In this document: piece after piece, positions 1-8,715 of the stretch
Layout: every line of letters begins with the position of its first letter
Numbering within the stretch: position 1 is the stretch's first letter
Translations under genes and position numbers: made by a program
Notes under the pieces: generated by a model
The model's input: the letters and a program-made list of their open reading frames with translations, nothing else
Told to the model about the DNA's origin: nothing
Database searches by the model: none
DNA from: Rariglobus sp041662485
GTDB lineage: Bacteria > Verrucomicrobiota > Verrucomicrobiia > Opitutales > Opitutaceae
Length of the DNA stretch: 64,000 nucleotides
Assembly: GCA_041662485.1 (NCBI GenBank)
Contig: JBAZSJ010000009.1
Coordinates: forward strand, 62,001-126,000
Reading direction: 5' to 3'

Positions 1-1310
1 GTGGCGATATCGCCCGCACCATAGGAGGCAAGGTTCTGCTCCTTGCGCTTGGCATTGGCGTAGGTGAACTTGGCGGTGACGCCATTCGACAGCACGTAGG
101 AGAAGGAGGTGACAAAACCTTCCATGTTCGTGCGGCTGTCGAAGAGATCGGAATCAACCAAGTTCGAGTCCAACGCGAAAGCGTCGACGGACTGGTAGTA
201 GAGCTTGGCTTCCCAGTCGCCCTTGACCTTGGCCGCACCGACGCCGACGCCGAGTTGGTAGGCGGTGTCTTCGCCATCGAAGGTGGGACGGCCGGCGGCA
301 GCCGCGCGGTCTTCGGCATCCATGTTGTAGGCGTAGTCAACCCACACCTTGGCCGGAAGGCCGCCGAGCTTGAAGGAATACTCGGCGGGAATGTCGATGA
401 TCGACAGGCCGGTGGGACGCAATATGCCGCTGTTCGTGCCGGCGGCGGTCGTGCCGAGCTTGGTCATGCTGGTCGCGCTGCCGCTGTAGCCGTAATAGGT
501 GGGCATCACCTGAACGGCGGAACCGTTGTTGAACTTCACCTTGGCGCCCGCCTGGGCGACCCAAAGGAAGGTGTTCTGGCGGCTGATGCCGGTGCCGATC
601 GGATTGGTCGTGCCCGAGCCCTCGTAGAGGAGCTGGCCCAGATTGGCCTTCCAAGTGACGTTGCCGGACTCGTGCTGCCACTGCTCGACGAGACCTTCGG
701 GATTGATGTCGTCATCCCAGACCATCGGGGTGGTCACAAAGGGATTGGGCATGCGACCGGCGGTGAAGGTGAAATCCTCGACCGTGCGACCGATGTAAAC
801 CTGGCCGACAAAAAGGGTGTTGTTGTCCTTGGAGGTAACACCGTTGGCGGCAGTCACCGCGCCGGCGGTCGAGTTGGTCGAGCGACTGCCCACGCCCGTC
901 TCCAGGCGCGTGCCGAAGAACCAGCCGTCATGAAACTTGCCGTTGAAGCCGAAGCGCAGGCGATAGCGGAAGCGATTGCGTTCTTGGGTATTGTTGGTGC
1001 TGCCGGCGGCGAGAGCGCTGGCGACGGGTGTGTTGCCGCTTTCGCCCGTGCGATATTCGTAGCGAACGCGGGCATCGCCGTAAAACTTCAGCTCGGTGAG
1101 AGCGGAAGAGAGGTTGAGCTTGCCGGCGGACGAGGTGCCGAAGTCCTTCAGGAGCTCGACGCGGAGGTCTTCGCCTTCCTGATCGGTAAGGACGCCCTTC
1201 TTGACGAGGGTATCGATGAGCGGACCGCTGTCCTGGGCGTGGGCCAGAGAGGCCGCGCCGATGGAGACGCCGCAAAGCAGCGCGAGCCATTTGAATGATT
1301 TTGTAGCCAT
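1..1310 (-). CDS. Putative porin, C-terminus cut by window edge
   Basis: Outer-membrane beta-barrel porin, probably of the Porin_5/putative porin type common in Verrucomicrobiota. The frame is open from the ATG at 1310 to base 1, giving about 436 residues with no stop. The N-terminus is a signal peptide (MATKSFKWLALLCGVSIGAA... with a likely AHA-Q cleavage near residue 26), followed by a short helical stretch (LIDTLVKKGVLTDQEGEDLR) and then alternating strands typical of a barrel: FYGDARVRYEYR, FRYRLRFGFNGKF, WFFGTRLETGVG, FTFTAGRMPNPF, AKVKFNNGSAVQVMPTYYGY, AKVWVDYAYN, WEAKLYYQSV. The phrase AGRMPNPF resembles the strand found in phosphate-selective-type porins, but the substrate cannot be read from sequence. 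It appears monocistronic. The 188-bp gap to the next gene shows no clear Shine-Dalgarno or terminator. Confidence 0.85.
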   Translation of the reverse strand, partial: MATKSFKWLALLCGVSIGAASLAHAQDSGPLIDTLVKKGVLTDQEGEDLRVELLKDFGTSSAGKLNLSSALTELKFYGDARVRYEYRTGESGNTPVASALAAGSTNNTQERNRFRYRLRFGFNGKFHDGWFFGTRLETGVGSRSTNSTAGAVTAANGVTSKDNNTLFVGQVYIGRTVEDFTFTAGRMPNPFVTTPMVWDDDINPEGLVEQWQHESGNVTWKANLGQLLYEGSGTTNPIGTGISRQNTFLWVAQAGAKVKFNNGSAVQVMPTYYGYSGSATSMTKLGTTAAGTNSGILRPTGLSIIDIPAEYSFKLGGLPAKVWVDYAYNMDAEDRAAAAGRPTFDGEDTAYQLGVGVGAAKVKGDWEAKLYYQSVDAFALDSNLVDSDLFDSRTNMEGFVTSFSYVLSNGVTAKFTYANAKRKEQNLASYGAGDIA

Positions 1311-1498
1311 GTTCTTGGGTGTTTGTGTGTTTGCAACGGTCGCACGTGCGGTGCGTGCCGTTGCCCCAAGATCGCAGGCGATTGTTACGAAATGATGGCG
1401 GTTGTGTTACGGGAGGGTAATTAACGGCCCTTTTTGAAAAAAATTCATCCCGACTGCGTCCAGCCACCGACGCCCCTCTCCCACCCTGCGGAAACCCC

Positions 1499-4168
1499 TT
1501 ACAGCACCGGCTCCGCCTCGACCTGCGTGGTCGTGAGTTGAACCAACTCGTGCAACGACGTGAAATGCCGGCTGAGGTCGAAGTCCCCGTCCATCCCGCC
1601 GATGACGCGGTTGAACAGATCCTTCTTGGAAGCCTGAAGCGCCTGGATGCGCTCCTCGATCGTGCCCGCCGTGACCATGCGATAGACGAAAACCGTGCTC
1701 TTCTGCCCGATGCGATGAACACGGTCCACCGCCTGCGCCTCGACGGCGGGGTTCCACCATGGGTCGAGCAGGAAAACGTAGTCGGCCGCGTGCAACGTGA
1801 TGCCGGTGCCGGCCGCCTTGAGCGACACGAGCATGGCGGCCGCGCCCCCGGCGTTCTGGAACGCCTGCACGGGCTTGAGACGGTCGAGCGTCATGCCGGT
1901 GAGCTCGTAGCGCGGCAGGTCGGGAAAATTCTGCGCCAGCGCCTCGCGCACGCGGTCGAGCAACATCACGAACTGCGAGAAGATGACGACCTTGTGGCCG
2001 CTGCTGATGATCTCGGCGAGCTTCTGGACCAGCAGGGTGATCTTGCCCGAGTCGCTGATCGGCGCCTTGAGCCAAGGCAGCATGTCGGGATCGCAGCAGA
2101 CCTGACGAAGGCGGGTGAGCAGCGCGAGGAAGCCGAAGGATTTTTCCCGCATGGCCGTGCCGACGTCGTCGCCAAGGCGGTTGAGGCCCTCGGAGCAGAT
2201 GCGGGCGTATTCGGCGCGCTGCACGTCGGTGAGCGGGCAGATGAGGTCCATCTCGACCTTGGGCGGAAGCTCGGTGGCGACCTCGTTCTTGGTGCGGCGC
2301 AGGATGAACGGCGCGAGCTGCGAGCGCAGGCGTTCCAGCGTGCCCGTGCGGTCGTTGTTGAGCGACGACTCGAAGGTCGTGCGCGAACCCAGCAGCCCCG
2401 GCAGCAGGTAGCGGAAGATGGACCACAGATCGAGCTGGCGGTTTTCCAGCGGCGTGCCGGTCAGGACGATGCGGTGACGGGCGCGCAGCGCGAAGCAGGT
2501 CTGCGTGATCTTGGCGTCGGGGTTCTTGATGAACTGGCCCTCGTCGAGCACCGCGTAACCGAACTCGATCTGGTCGAGCAGCGAGCGGTGTTTGCGAAGC
2601 TGCGTGTAGCTCGCGAGCCAGATGACCGGATCCTTGCGCGCGATAAAATCGTTGCCCGTCTTGAGCACGTCCACCGCGAGGTGCGGATAAAACCGCGCGA
2701 TCTCCTCGCGCCACACCGGCACCACGCTGGCGGGGCACACGATGATGTTCGGGCGGCCGTTCTCGGGACGCGCGGCGAGCAGCGTGAGCACTTGGAGGGT
2801 TTTCCCGAGGCCCATCTCGTCCGCCAGCAAACCGTGGCAGCCCACGTCGCAGAGGTGGTGCATCCACTCGACGCCGCGGCGTTGGTAGGGGCGCAGCAGC
2901 TCGGGCAGCACCGGCGTGACCGCCGTGGCGGTGAGCACGCTCTGGCGCCACGCCTCCAGCTCGGACGAAAGCGTGAGCTTGAAACGCGCGTCGCTGTAGA
3001 GCGAAAAAATGAGATACGGCGAAAGTTCGCCGACGGCGTGGGTCTCGTCGACGTTGCGCTGCCAGGCCTTGATCGTGTCGAGACGGTCGGTGGGCAGCGA
3101 GACGATGCCGATGCCGGGAATGATGACGGGCGTAGTGCCCTTCTTCGTAAGGATGGAGACTTCCTCATCGGTGAGCAGGCGTTCCCCGGCCTTGAAAATC
3201 CAGCGCAGGTCGAGCCCCTGCCCCACACCGGAAGATCCGCGGCTCACCTGGGCGACGGCCTCGACGGTGATGTCCTTGGTGCCCTGCAAAAGCAGGCCGG
3301 CATGCGCGTCGAGCTCGACCGCGAACAGTTTTTTCCAGGCCGGCAGGGTCGTGCGCAGGAAATTCGGAATCTCGACCACCGAGCCGAGCACGTAGAGGCC
3401 GGTCTCCTGAAAATACGCGAAGTGCGCCTTGCGGGCGTAGGCGGCGAGACCGATGAGCTTGGCGCGCTCGCTCGAGCTCACCGTGGCGTGTCCGTTGCCG
3501 GCGGCCTGCGCGGCCTGGCCGAGCGCGGGGACTCGTTTCTTGTCCGGATTCACCCAATGGGCCTGGAATGTGAGGCCGTCGGCGGTGGTCTTGAAGACGA
3601 GGATCAGCGTGCGGGACGCGGCGCGGGCGGCGGCCCCGGCAGGCGTCCGGCGCGAGGCGGCGGCTGGCGGCGTGGGCGTGAGGGAAATGGCGCGGCCGGT
3701 CGAGTGTCCGTTCCCGTTACCGTTGGAGTGACCGTTCGAATGCCCGTTGCCATTCGAGTTCCCGTTGGAAACGGCAACCGGCACGGCGTCGGGCAAAGGG
3801 GAGATTTCGTCGGCCACCAGTTCCTCGATCTCGTGCAGTCCGGCGACCGCCAGCGCGTAGGCCTGGTCCAGATCGGTGGACGAGGACCTCACGGAGACGC
3901 CCTCGTCCTTCCATTCGATGACGGCGTATTCGTCCTTCTTTTCGATGCGGCGGTGGACGATCGCGTCCGAGGCGGTCAGTTCCAGTTCGCGGACCTCGCC
4001 GTCGCGGTAGATGCGGTGCCCTTCCTGAAGCTGGGCTTCATTGAAATGGCGCTCCCAGTCGTGTTCCAGTTTACCGAACCAGAATTCGAGCGACTGCGGG
4101 GTGTAGACTCGTTTCGGACCGTGCGTTTGCATCCAACGTAAAAGGCTGGAACGTAGGCCGCGCTCCAT
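1499..4168 (-). CDS. SNF2-family DNA helicase/ATPase
   Basis: SNF2/RapA-type double-stranded DNA translocase of 889 residues. The ATG at 4168 is preferred over an upstream TTG because AAAGG lies 9 bases before it. Residues about 30-130 resemble the SWIM-associated N-terminal region but lack SWIM cysteines. A low-complexity Asn/Gly/His/Ser linker follows at about 135-160. The ATPase core starts near residue 420 (LRPYQRRGVEWMHHL); motif I is DEMGLGKT near 450, motif II is DEGQ near 540 (the usual form is DEAH or DEAQ), motif III is LTGTPLEN. The C-terminal lobe has FSQFVMLLDRV and motif VI VHRIGQKSTVFVYR near 817, then GTIEERI. The gene stands alone on the minus strand between a porin and waaA. 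The biological role (chromatin-like remodelling, RNA polymerase recycling or repair) is not determined by context. Confidence 0.9.
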   Translation of the reverse strand: MERGLRSSLLRWMQTHGPKRVYTPQSLEFWFGKLEHDWERHFNEAQLQEGHRIYRDGEVRELELTASDAIVHRRIEKKDEYAVIEWKDEGVSVRSSSTDLDQAYALAVAGLHEIEELVADEISPLPDAVPVAVSNGNSNGNGHSNGHSNGNGNGHSTGRAISLTPTPPAAASRRTPAGAAARAASRTLILVFKTTADGLTFQAHWVNPDKKRVPALGQAAQAAGNGHATVSSSERAKLIGLAAYARKAHFAYFQETGLYVLGSVVEIPNFLRTTLPAWKKLFAVELDAHAGLLLQGTKDITVEAVAQVSRGSSGVGQGLDLRWIFKAGERLLTDEEVSILTKKGTTPVIIPGIGIVSLPTDRLDTIKAWQRNVDETHAVGELSPYLIFSLYSDARFKLTLSSELEAWRQSVLTATAVTPVLPELLRPYQRRGVEWMHHLCDVGCHGLLADEMGLGKTLQVLTLLAARPENGRPNIIVCPASVVPVWREEIARFYPHLAVDVLKTGNDFIARKDPVIWLASYTQLRKHRSLLDQIEFGYAVLDEGQFIKNPDAKITQTCFALRARHRIVLTGTPLENRQLDLWSIFRYLLPGLLGSRTTFESSLNNDRTGTLERLRSQLAPFILRRTKNEVATELPPKVEMDLICPLTDVQRAEYARICSEGLNRLGDDVGTAMREKSFGFLALLTRLRQVCCDPDMLPWLKAPISDSGKITLLVQKLAEIISSGHKVVIFSQFVMLLDRVREALAQNFPDLPRYELTGMTLDRLKPVQAFQNAGGAAAMLVSLKAAGTGITLHAADYVFLLDPWWNPAVEAQAVDRVHRIGQKSTVFVYRMVTAGTIEERIQALQASKKDLFNRVIGGMDGDFDLSRHFTSLHELVQLTTTQVEAEPVL

Positions 4169-4260
4169 GGCGGGCAACCTTTAATTAAGAACGCACGTTG
4201 AAATGCACGCGGACAACCGCTTTTGGGGTCGCGCCTTTCCAACAGGGGTCTCCTTGCCCC

Positions 4261-5544
4261 TCAATGAATCAGCTCCGCGCGGAGCACCGCCAGCGTGCGT
4301 CCGACGGCGCCCTGGTTGGCCCGGTGCCACGCCTGCGCCGCCGCCGCCATGCGCTCCCGCGCCGCCGTATCTGTCCACAGTTCGCGCACCGCAGCCGTCA
4401 GCCCATCCGCATCCGCCACGGAACGCGCCGCGCCTGCCTCGCGCAGCTCGCGGGCGATCGCCTTGAAATTCGTCAACGCCGGCCCGAAGACCACCGGCTT
4501 GCCCAGCACGGCCGCCTCCACCGGCGTCTGCCCTTCATGATGCGGCGGCAGGCTTTTTCCGACAAACACCACCGTCGCCAACTGCGTGAGCCGGCGCAGC
4601 TCGCCCGTCGTGTCGCCCACCGCCACGTCAACCTGCGCCGTCGCCGCGCCGCGCGAACGAAAATGATAACCCAGTCCGCTCGCCTTCAACAACGTCTCCA
4701 CCTCCGCTCGCCGCTCCGCATGACGCGGCACGATCAGCAGACGCACCGATTGTCCTGCCGCGCGCAAAGCCCGATACGCCGCGATCAACGCTTCTTCCTC
4801 GCCCGGCCAGGTGGATGATCCGAGCAGGATCGGCTCGTCGCCAAACCCGAGTTCGCGACGCAACGCGGTTTTTTCCGCATCGCCGATCAAAGGGATGGTC
4901 ACGTCGAGCTTGATGTTGCCCGTCGTCGTGATGCGGTCCGCCGGGAAACCCAGCGCGCGAAACCGCTCCGCGTCCATCGCCGAGCCGGCGAGCACGCGCG
5001 TGATGCCGCCCAGCAGCGGGCCGATCAGCCCGCGAAACTTCAGCATGCGCCGGAAGCTGCGGTCGGAAAGCCGCGCGTTCACCGCGAGCACCGGCACGCC
5101 GCGCGCCTTCGCCTGGTGGATGTGCTCCGGCCAGCGTTCGCCCTCGGTGAGAATAACCAGATCAGGCGCGATGCGTTGCCACGCCCTCCGCGAAAACAGC
5201 CACCAGTCCACCGGGAAATAACCGATGCCCGCCACCAGTTTCACGTAACGCTCGCGGGCGAGCGCATAACCCGTGCTCGTCGTCGTGGTGAGATAGACCT
5301 CGACCGCCGGGTCCGCGTGCAACGCCTCCAGGAGCGGCGCGACCGCCAGCATCTCGCCGACGCTCACCGCCTGCAGCCACACGCGTTTCACGCCCGGCCT
5401 CTTCGCCGGAAGCGGTGGCGTGGCGCCGAACCGGTGAGAAAAATCCGCGCGATACCCGCCGCGCCGCCGCATCCGCAGCAGATAATACGGCGAGGCCAGC
5501 AGCATCGCCGGCGGAAACAGGAGTCGGTAGAGCCAGATCATCAT
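4261..5544 (-). CDS. waaA: 3-deoxy-D-manno-octulosonic acid (Kdo) transferase
   Basis: Transfers Kdo from CMP-Kdo to lipid IV-A, the first step of LPS inner-core assembly, at the cytoplasmic face of the inner membrane. The product is 427 residues, normal for WaaA (about 420). It starts with a membrane anchor (MMIWLYRLLFPPAMLLASPYYL), then the N-terminal GT-B lobe with VWLQAVSVGEMLAVAPLL and YLTTTTSTGYALARERY, and the C-terminal lobe with LGSSTWPGEEEAL, LLIVPRHAERR, VVFVGKSLPPHHEGQTPVEAA and GKPVVFGP, all family signatures. I chose the ATG pair at 5541-5544 because AGGGGA sits directly upstream and the longer frame would run into the exosortase gene, whose stop lies 4 bases before. It is probably co-transcribed with the exosortase and DUF2238 genes. 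lpxK, acting one step earlier in the pathway, is elsewhere in this window (25.7-26.9 kb). Confidence 0.95.
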   Translation of the reverse strand: MMIWLYRLLFPPAMLLASPYYLLRMRRRGGYRADFSHRFGATPPLPAKRPGVKRVWLQAVSVGEMLAVAPLLEALHADPAVEVYLTTTTSTGYALARERYVKLVAGIGYFPVDWWLFSRRAWQRIAPDLVILTEGERWPEHIHQAKARGVPVLAVNARLSDRSFRRMLKFRGLIGPLLGGITRVLAGSAMDAERFRALGFPADRITTTGNIKLDVTIPLIGDAEKTALRRELGFGDEPILLGSSTWPGEEEALIAAYRALRAAGQSVRLLIVPRHAERRAEVETLLKASGLGYHFRSRGAATAQVDVAVGDTTGELRRLTQLATVVFVGKSLPPHHEGQTPVEAAVLGKPVVFGPALTNFKAIARELREAGAARSVADADGLTAAVRELWTDTAARERMAAAAQAWHRANQGAVGRTLAVLRAELIH

Positions 5545-5548
5545 TCCC

Positions 5549-6550
5549 CTACTTTTTGGTTTCGACCGGCTCCGGCTCATCCTCGTGGCTTGAGACAAAC
5601 CTGAGGTTGAACACCGGCAGCAGGCACATGAGCCCCGCCACCGTCAGCCCCAGCACCGCGTAGCCGGCCATGTCGTGCACCTTTCCCTCGATGGCCTCGG
5701 GGCCGTATTGATACGCCCAGGTCGTGAGAAAAAGACTGCGCAGCAGGTTCGTGAAAAAAGCGAAGCCTATGGCCGAGACCACCAGCCCCACTTTTTTCCA
5801 GAGCCTGTCGAGAAACACCGCCGCAAGAAACGACCCGGCGAAAAGACAGGCCGTAAAGGAGCGGATGCCCGAGCACGCATCGGCGACGCCCACATCGCCG
5901 AGCGGGAGCTTCAGGATGTTGTCCTGCTGCTCGATCGGCATGCCCAGGGTTTCAAAAGTGAAAAACACCACCGTCGTGACCCGTCGCAGCATGAACAAGC
6001 TCAGGTTGCTTTCGATGATCGAGATCATCGGCGCCGAGACGAGCCACACCAGCACGGGAAACATGAACAGCGACACCAGCTTCACCCGCGCGTCGTCAAA
6101 AACACCGGACTCCGCCGGCGTGCCCGCCGGCTCGGGAGCGTTGATCAGAAGCAACGGCAGCAGCACCGCGCCCATGCCGAGCGTCAAGGCAAGCGTGCCC
6201 GGATACGCGGGGGCTCCCGCACGGTAAAAGGCACCCAGCAAAAACGACAATGCACCGGCCGCCATCGAGCCCCGGATATAAAGCGCCAGAATCGACCCCG
6301 CGCGGCCCGACGCGCGCGGACTGCCCGGCGCGGCGCAGGCCTGCACCGCCGCGAGGATTCGCGGCCAGCGGTCATACACCACGAAGGCCACGAACGCCGG
6401 CACCAGCCAGCCGAACCCGTAGTCGTCCTTGATGCGCCACCAATACGACTGGTCCCATGCCACGAAGGCCATGAACCCGGCGCCCATCAGCAGCGCCGTC
6501 AAAAAGGGTGCCGGCACGACCGAGGTCCATTTTTTCCAGAGGGGTGTCAT
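5549..6550 (-). CDS. Exosortase/archaeosortase family protein
   Basis: Multi-pass inner-membrane cysteine transpeptidase of the exosortase family, 333 residues with about eight hydrophobic segments. The three family signature residues are visible: Cys in VADACSGIRSF, Arg in TNLLRSLFLT and His in VHDMAGYAVLG. Exosortases cut and re-anchor substrates that carry a C-terminal PEP-CTERM-like tail (short motif, hydrophobic helix, basic end), usually in exopolysaccharide-producing Gram-negatives. No EpsI-type domain follows, and none of the proteins in this window has an obvious PEP-CTERM tail, so substrates must be encoded elsewhere. It sits between a DUF2238 gene (22 bp upstream) and waaA (4 bp downstream), suggesting co-expression with envelope biogenesis. 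The subfamily (XrtA-XrtX) cannot be assigned by eye. Confidence 0.85.
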   Translation of the reverse strand: MTPLWKKWTSVVPAPFLTALLMGAGFMAFVAWDQSYWWRIKDDYGFGWLVPAFVAFVVYDRWPRILAAVQACAAPGSPRASGRAGSILALYIRGSMAAGALSFLLGAFYRAGAPAYPGTLALTLGMGAVLLPLLLINAPEPAGTPAESGVFDDARVKLVSLFMFPVLVWLVSAPMISIIESNLSLFMLRRVTTVVFFTFETLGMPIEQQDNILKLPLGDVGVADACSGIRSFTACLFAGSFLAAVFLDRLWKKVGLVVSAIGFAFFTNLLRSLFLTTWAYQYGPEAIEGKVHDMAGYAVLGLTVAGLMCLLPVFNLRFVSSHEDEPEPVETKK

Positions 6551-6572
6551 GGGTGATTGGGAATTGGCCGAT

Positions 6573-7205
6573 TCACCGGCGCGCGGCCAGCACTTTCGCC
6601 AGCGACCGGTCGTGCAGGCGCGGCAAAACGACGAGCGCCACCATCGCCCCGATCAGGGCCAAGGCCATGTCCGTCTGGGTGTCCCAGACGTCGCCCTGGG
6701 TTCCCAAAAAATCGTCCGCCGCCGCGCCTTGGGTGACGGCGGTCAGCCATTCGACCAGCTCGTAAAACGCGCTGAACGCCAGGCAGACGCTCCCCGCCAA
6801 AAACGGCAGCCAGCGGCTTGGCCGTCCGTCGCCGCGATCGCGCAGGGGCGAGGTGCGCAGGAGGATTTCGCGCACGAGAATCGCCGGCACGAAGCCCTGC
6901 GCAAAGTGGCCGAGCTTGTCGTAGTTGTTGCGCGCGCCGCCGGCAAAGTCGCGGATCCAGTCGAAGAGCGGGACCTTGGCGTAGGTGTAATGCGCGCCCA
7001 CGAGCAGCACCACGCAGTGCAGCCCGAGCAAAACCAGCAGCAGGGTCGAAAGCGGAAACGATTTCCGGAGCGCCAATAAAAACACCGCGCCGATGACCGC
7101 CGGCGCCGCCTCCAGCCACCAGGTGAAACGGTCGTGCGGCGCGATCCACGACCACGCGGCCACGGGGGCGATCATCACAAACAACCAGACAAGGCGGCGT
7201 TCCAT
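6573..7205 (-). CDS. DUF2238 (YjdF-type) integral membrane protein
   Basis: Predicted inner-membrane protein of 210 residues with about six hydrophobic segments, matching the DUF2238/YjdF family, whose function is unknown. Recognisable family features are the polar loop YTYAKVPLFDWIRDF, the segment NNYDKLGHFAQGFVPAILVRE, and FYELVEWLTAVTQGAAADDFLGTQGDVWDTQTDM with conserved acidic residues; the last part resembles family members almost exactly in layout. The ATG at 7205 follows the fabF stop by 53 bp on the same strand, and the exosortase begins 22 bp downstream, so a fabF-DUF2238-exosortase-waaA transcript is plausible. No catalytic role can be assigned. Confidence 0.85.
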   Translation of the reverse strand: MERRLVWLFVMIAPVAAWSWIAPHDRFTWWLEAAPAVIGAVFLLALRKSFPLSTLLLVLLGLHCVVLLVGAHYTYAKVPLFDWIRDFAGGARNNYDKLGHFAQGFVPAILVREILLRTSPLRDRGDGRPSRWLPFLAGSVCLAFSAFYELVEWLTAVTQGAAADDFLGTQGDVWDTQTDMALALIGAMVALVVLPRLHDRSLAKVLAARR

Positions 7206-7258
7206 TGGGTTTGGCAGGTAGGGCGGGTTATCCTTGATCCGCCGGGGTTCGCGTTTGC

Positions 7259-8584
7259 TTAAACCGCGCTGAACGCCAGCGAGCAGTTCGTGCCTCCGAA
7301 GCCGAAGCAGTTGGCGAGCGCGCCGCGCACCGGCTTTTTGACGGCGGTGTTGGGCGTCACGTTGATCCCCAGCGCGGCGATGGCCGGGTCCAGGTTTTCA
7401 AGATTGATGGTGGGCGGCACGATGCCGTCGCGAATCGCCATCACCGCCGCAAACGCGCCCATCGCGCCCGCGCCGCCGAGAAGGTGTCCGGTCATGGACT
7501 TCACGCCGCTGACGTGGAGCTTGTCCTTGTTGCTGGCGAACACCGCCGCGATCGCGGCCGACTCCTCCCCGTCGCCGCCGGGCGTCGAAGTGGCGTGGGC
7601 CGAAACGTAGTCGATCTCGTCCGGAGCCATGCCCGCCGAAACAAGCGCCGAGCGCATGGAGCGCTGGGAGCCCTCGGCGTTCGGCGCAAGGGACGAGAGG
7701 TGGTAGGCGTCCGCCGAGGCGCCGTAACCGCGCAGTTCGGCGTAGATCCGCGCACCGCGTTTCACGGCATGTTCATACTCTTCGAGAACAAACACGACCG
7801 CGCCCTCGGAAAGCACGAAGCCGTCGCGCGCCGCGTCGTAAGGGCGCGAGGCCTTTTCGGGCGCGTCGTTTCGGGTCGAGAGCGCGCGCATCTGCGCGAA
7901 CGCCCCGAGCACCAGCGGCGTGATAGCCGCCTCCGCGCCACCCGAGATCATCACGTCGACGTCGCCGCGCGCGATGGACGCCGCCGCCTCGCCCAGCGAG
8001 TGGCCGCTCGTCGCGCAAGCCGAGGCGACGGACATGTTGGGCCCGCGGCAGTCGAGCAGCAGGCTCACCTGGCCGGCGAGCAGGTTGGGCGCGACCTGAA
8101 TGATGAAGAAAGGAGAAATCTTGCGGAAACCACCCGCCTTGAACGTGTCGTGCATCGACTCGACCTCCGGCTGTCCGCCCATGGCCACGCCTAAGACCAC
8201 GCCGATCCTCTCGGGATTGAGCGCGGCGCGATGCGCGTCGAGCCCCGAGTCCGCATAAGCCTCGACCGCCGCCGCCGCCCCGAGATGCGTGAAGCGCCCG
8301 AACTTCTTGGCGTCCTTCGGAGAAAACACCGTCGTCAACGCCTCGCCGCCGGGTCCGCGCGGGTGCAGCGGCGCGGGCAGCGGACGCGTGGGCTCGAAGC
8401 CCTTGACCTCGCCCGCGATGTGCGCGGTGCAGCCCGTGGCATCGAATCGCGTGAGCGTGGCGATGCCGGAACGACCGGCGGTCAGGCCGGCCCAGTTGTC
8501 GGGCGCGTTAAGGCCGAGTGGACTGACCGCACCGAGACCGGTGACCACCACACGACGACGAACGGAGGGTTGGGAGGTATGCAT
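7259..8584 (-). CDS. fabF: Beta-ketoacyl-[acyl-carrier-protein] synthase II
   Basis: Thiolase-fold condensing enzyme that joins malonyl-ACP to a growing acyl-ACP in fatty-acid elongation. It has 441 residues, slightly longer than the usual 410-415 because of an extra stretch near residues 66-90 (PLPAPLHPRGPGGEALTTVF). The catalytic Cys is in VASACATSGHS (about residue 190), and the two active-site His are in SAHATSTPGGDGEE and GVKSMTGHLLGGAGA; the C-terminus has ALANCFGFGGTNCSLAF. The start RRRVVVTGLGAVSPLGLN is typical. No acpP lies next to it, unlike the common fabF-acpP pairing. The gene diverges from the HIT protein gene across 131 bp, where the promoters of both must lie. Confidence 0.93.
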   Translation of the reverse strand: MHTSQPSVRRRVVVTGLGAVSPLGLNAPDNWAGLTAGRSGIATLTRFDATGCTAHIAGEVKGFEPTRPLPAPLHPRGPGGEALTTVFSPKDAKKFGRFTHLGAAAAVEAYADSGLDAHRAALNPERIGVVLGVAMGGQPEVESMHDTFKAGGFRKISPFFIIQVAPNLLAGQVSLLLDCRGPNMSVASACATSGHSLGEAAASIARGDVDVMISGGAEAAITPLVLGAFAQMRALSTRNDAPEKASRPYDAARDGFVLSEGAVVFVLEEYEHAVKRGARIYAELRGYGASADAYHLSSLAPNAEGSQRSMRSALVSAGMAPDEIDYVSAHATSTPGGDGEESAAIAAVFASNKDKLHVSGVKSMTGHLLGGAGAMGAFAAVMAIRDGIVPPTINLENLDPAIAALGINVTPNTAVKKPVRGALANCFGFGGTNCSLAFSAV

Positions 8585-8715
8585 GAGAAGATGAACCCCG
8601 ACTTATCGCGAGACCGGGCGGTCCCTACAATTTCAAACTGAGGACGGTCAAAACACTTGCGACAGGGGGCTTTGACTTTGGCGATGGCAGACTTTTGACT
8701 CCCCGCCCTTTCAAC

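Noticed and set aside
1311..1498. Terminator or riboswitch between the porin and SNF2 genes
   Set aside because: There is a T run and an A run (around 1430-1446) but no stem of useful length, and no recognisable riboswitch core.
3715..3775. Possible link between the SNF2 NGHSNGHS linker and the IGHS heptamer peptides
   Set aside because: The linker is coded by AACGG/CATTCG-type codons with no TTGGTCA heptamer, so the shared His-Ser is coincidental.
1538..4141. A long open frame on the strand opposite the SNF2 helicase gene
   Set aside because: It is the high-GC shadow of a gene with clear helicase motifs; its translation is Arg/Gly/Val-rich with no family features.
6548..6575. GGTGATTGGGAATTGGCCGATTC-like stretch between exosortase and DUF2238 genes as another heptamer array
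   Set aside because: It is only about 20 bases, with no regular 7-bp period and no second arm.
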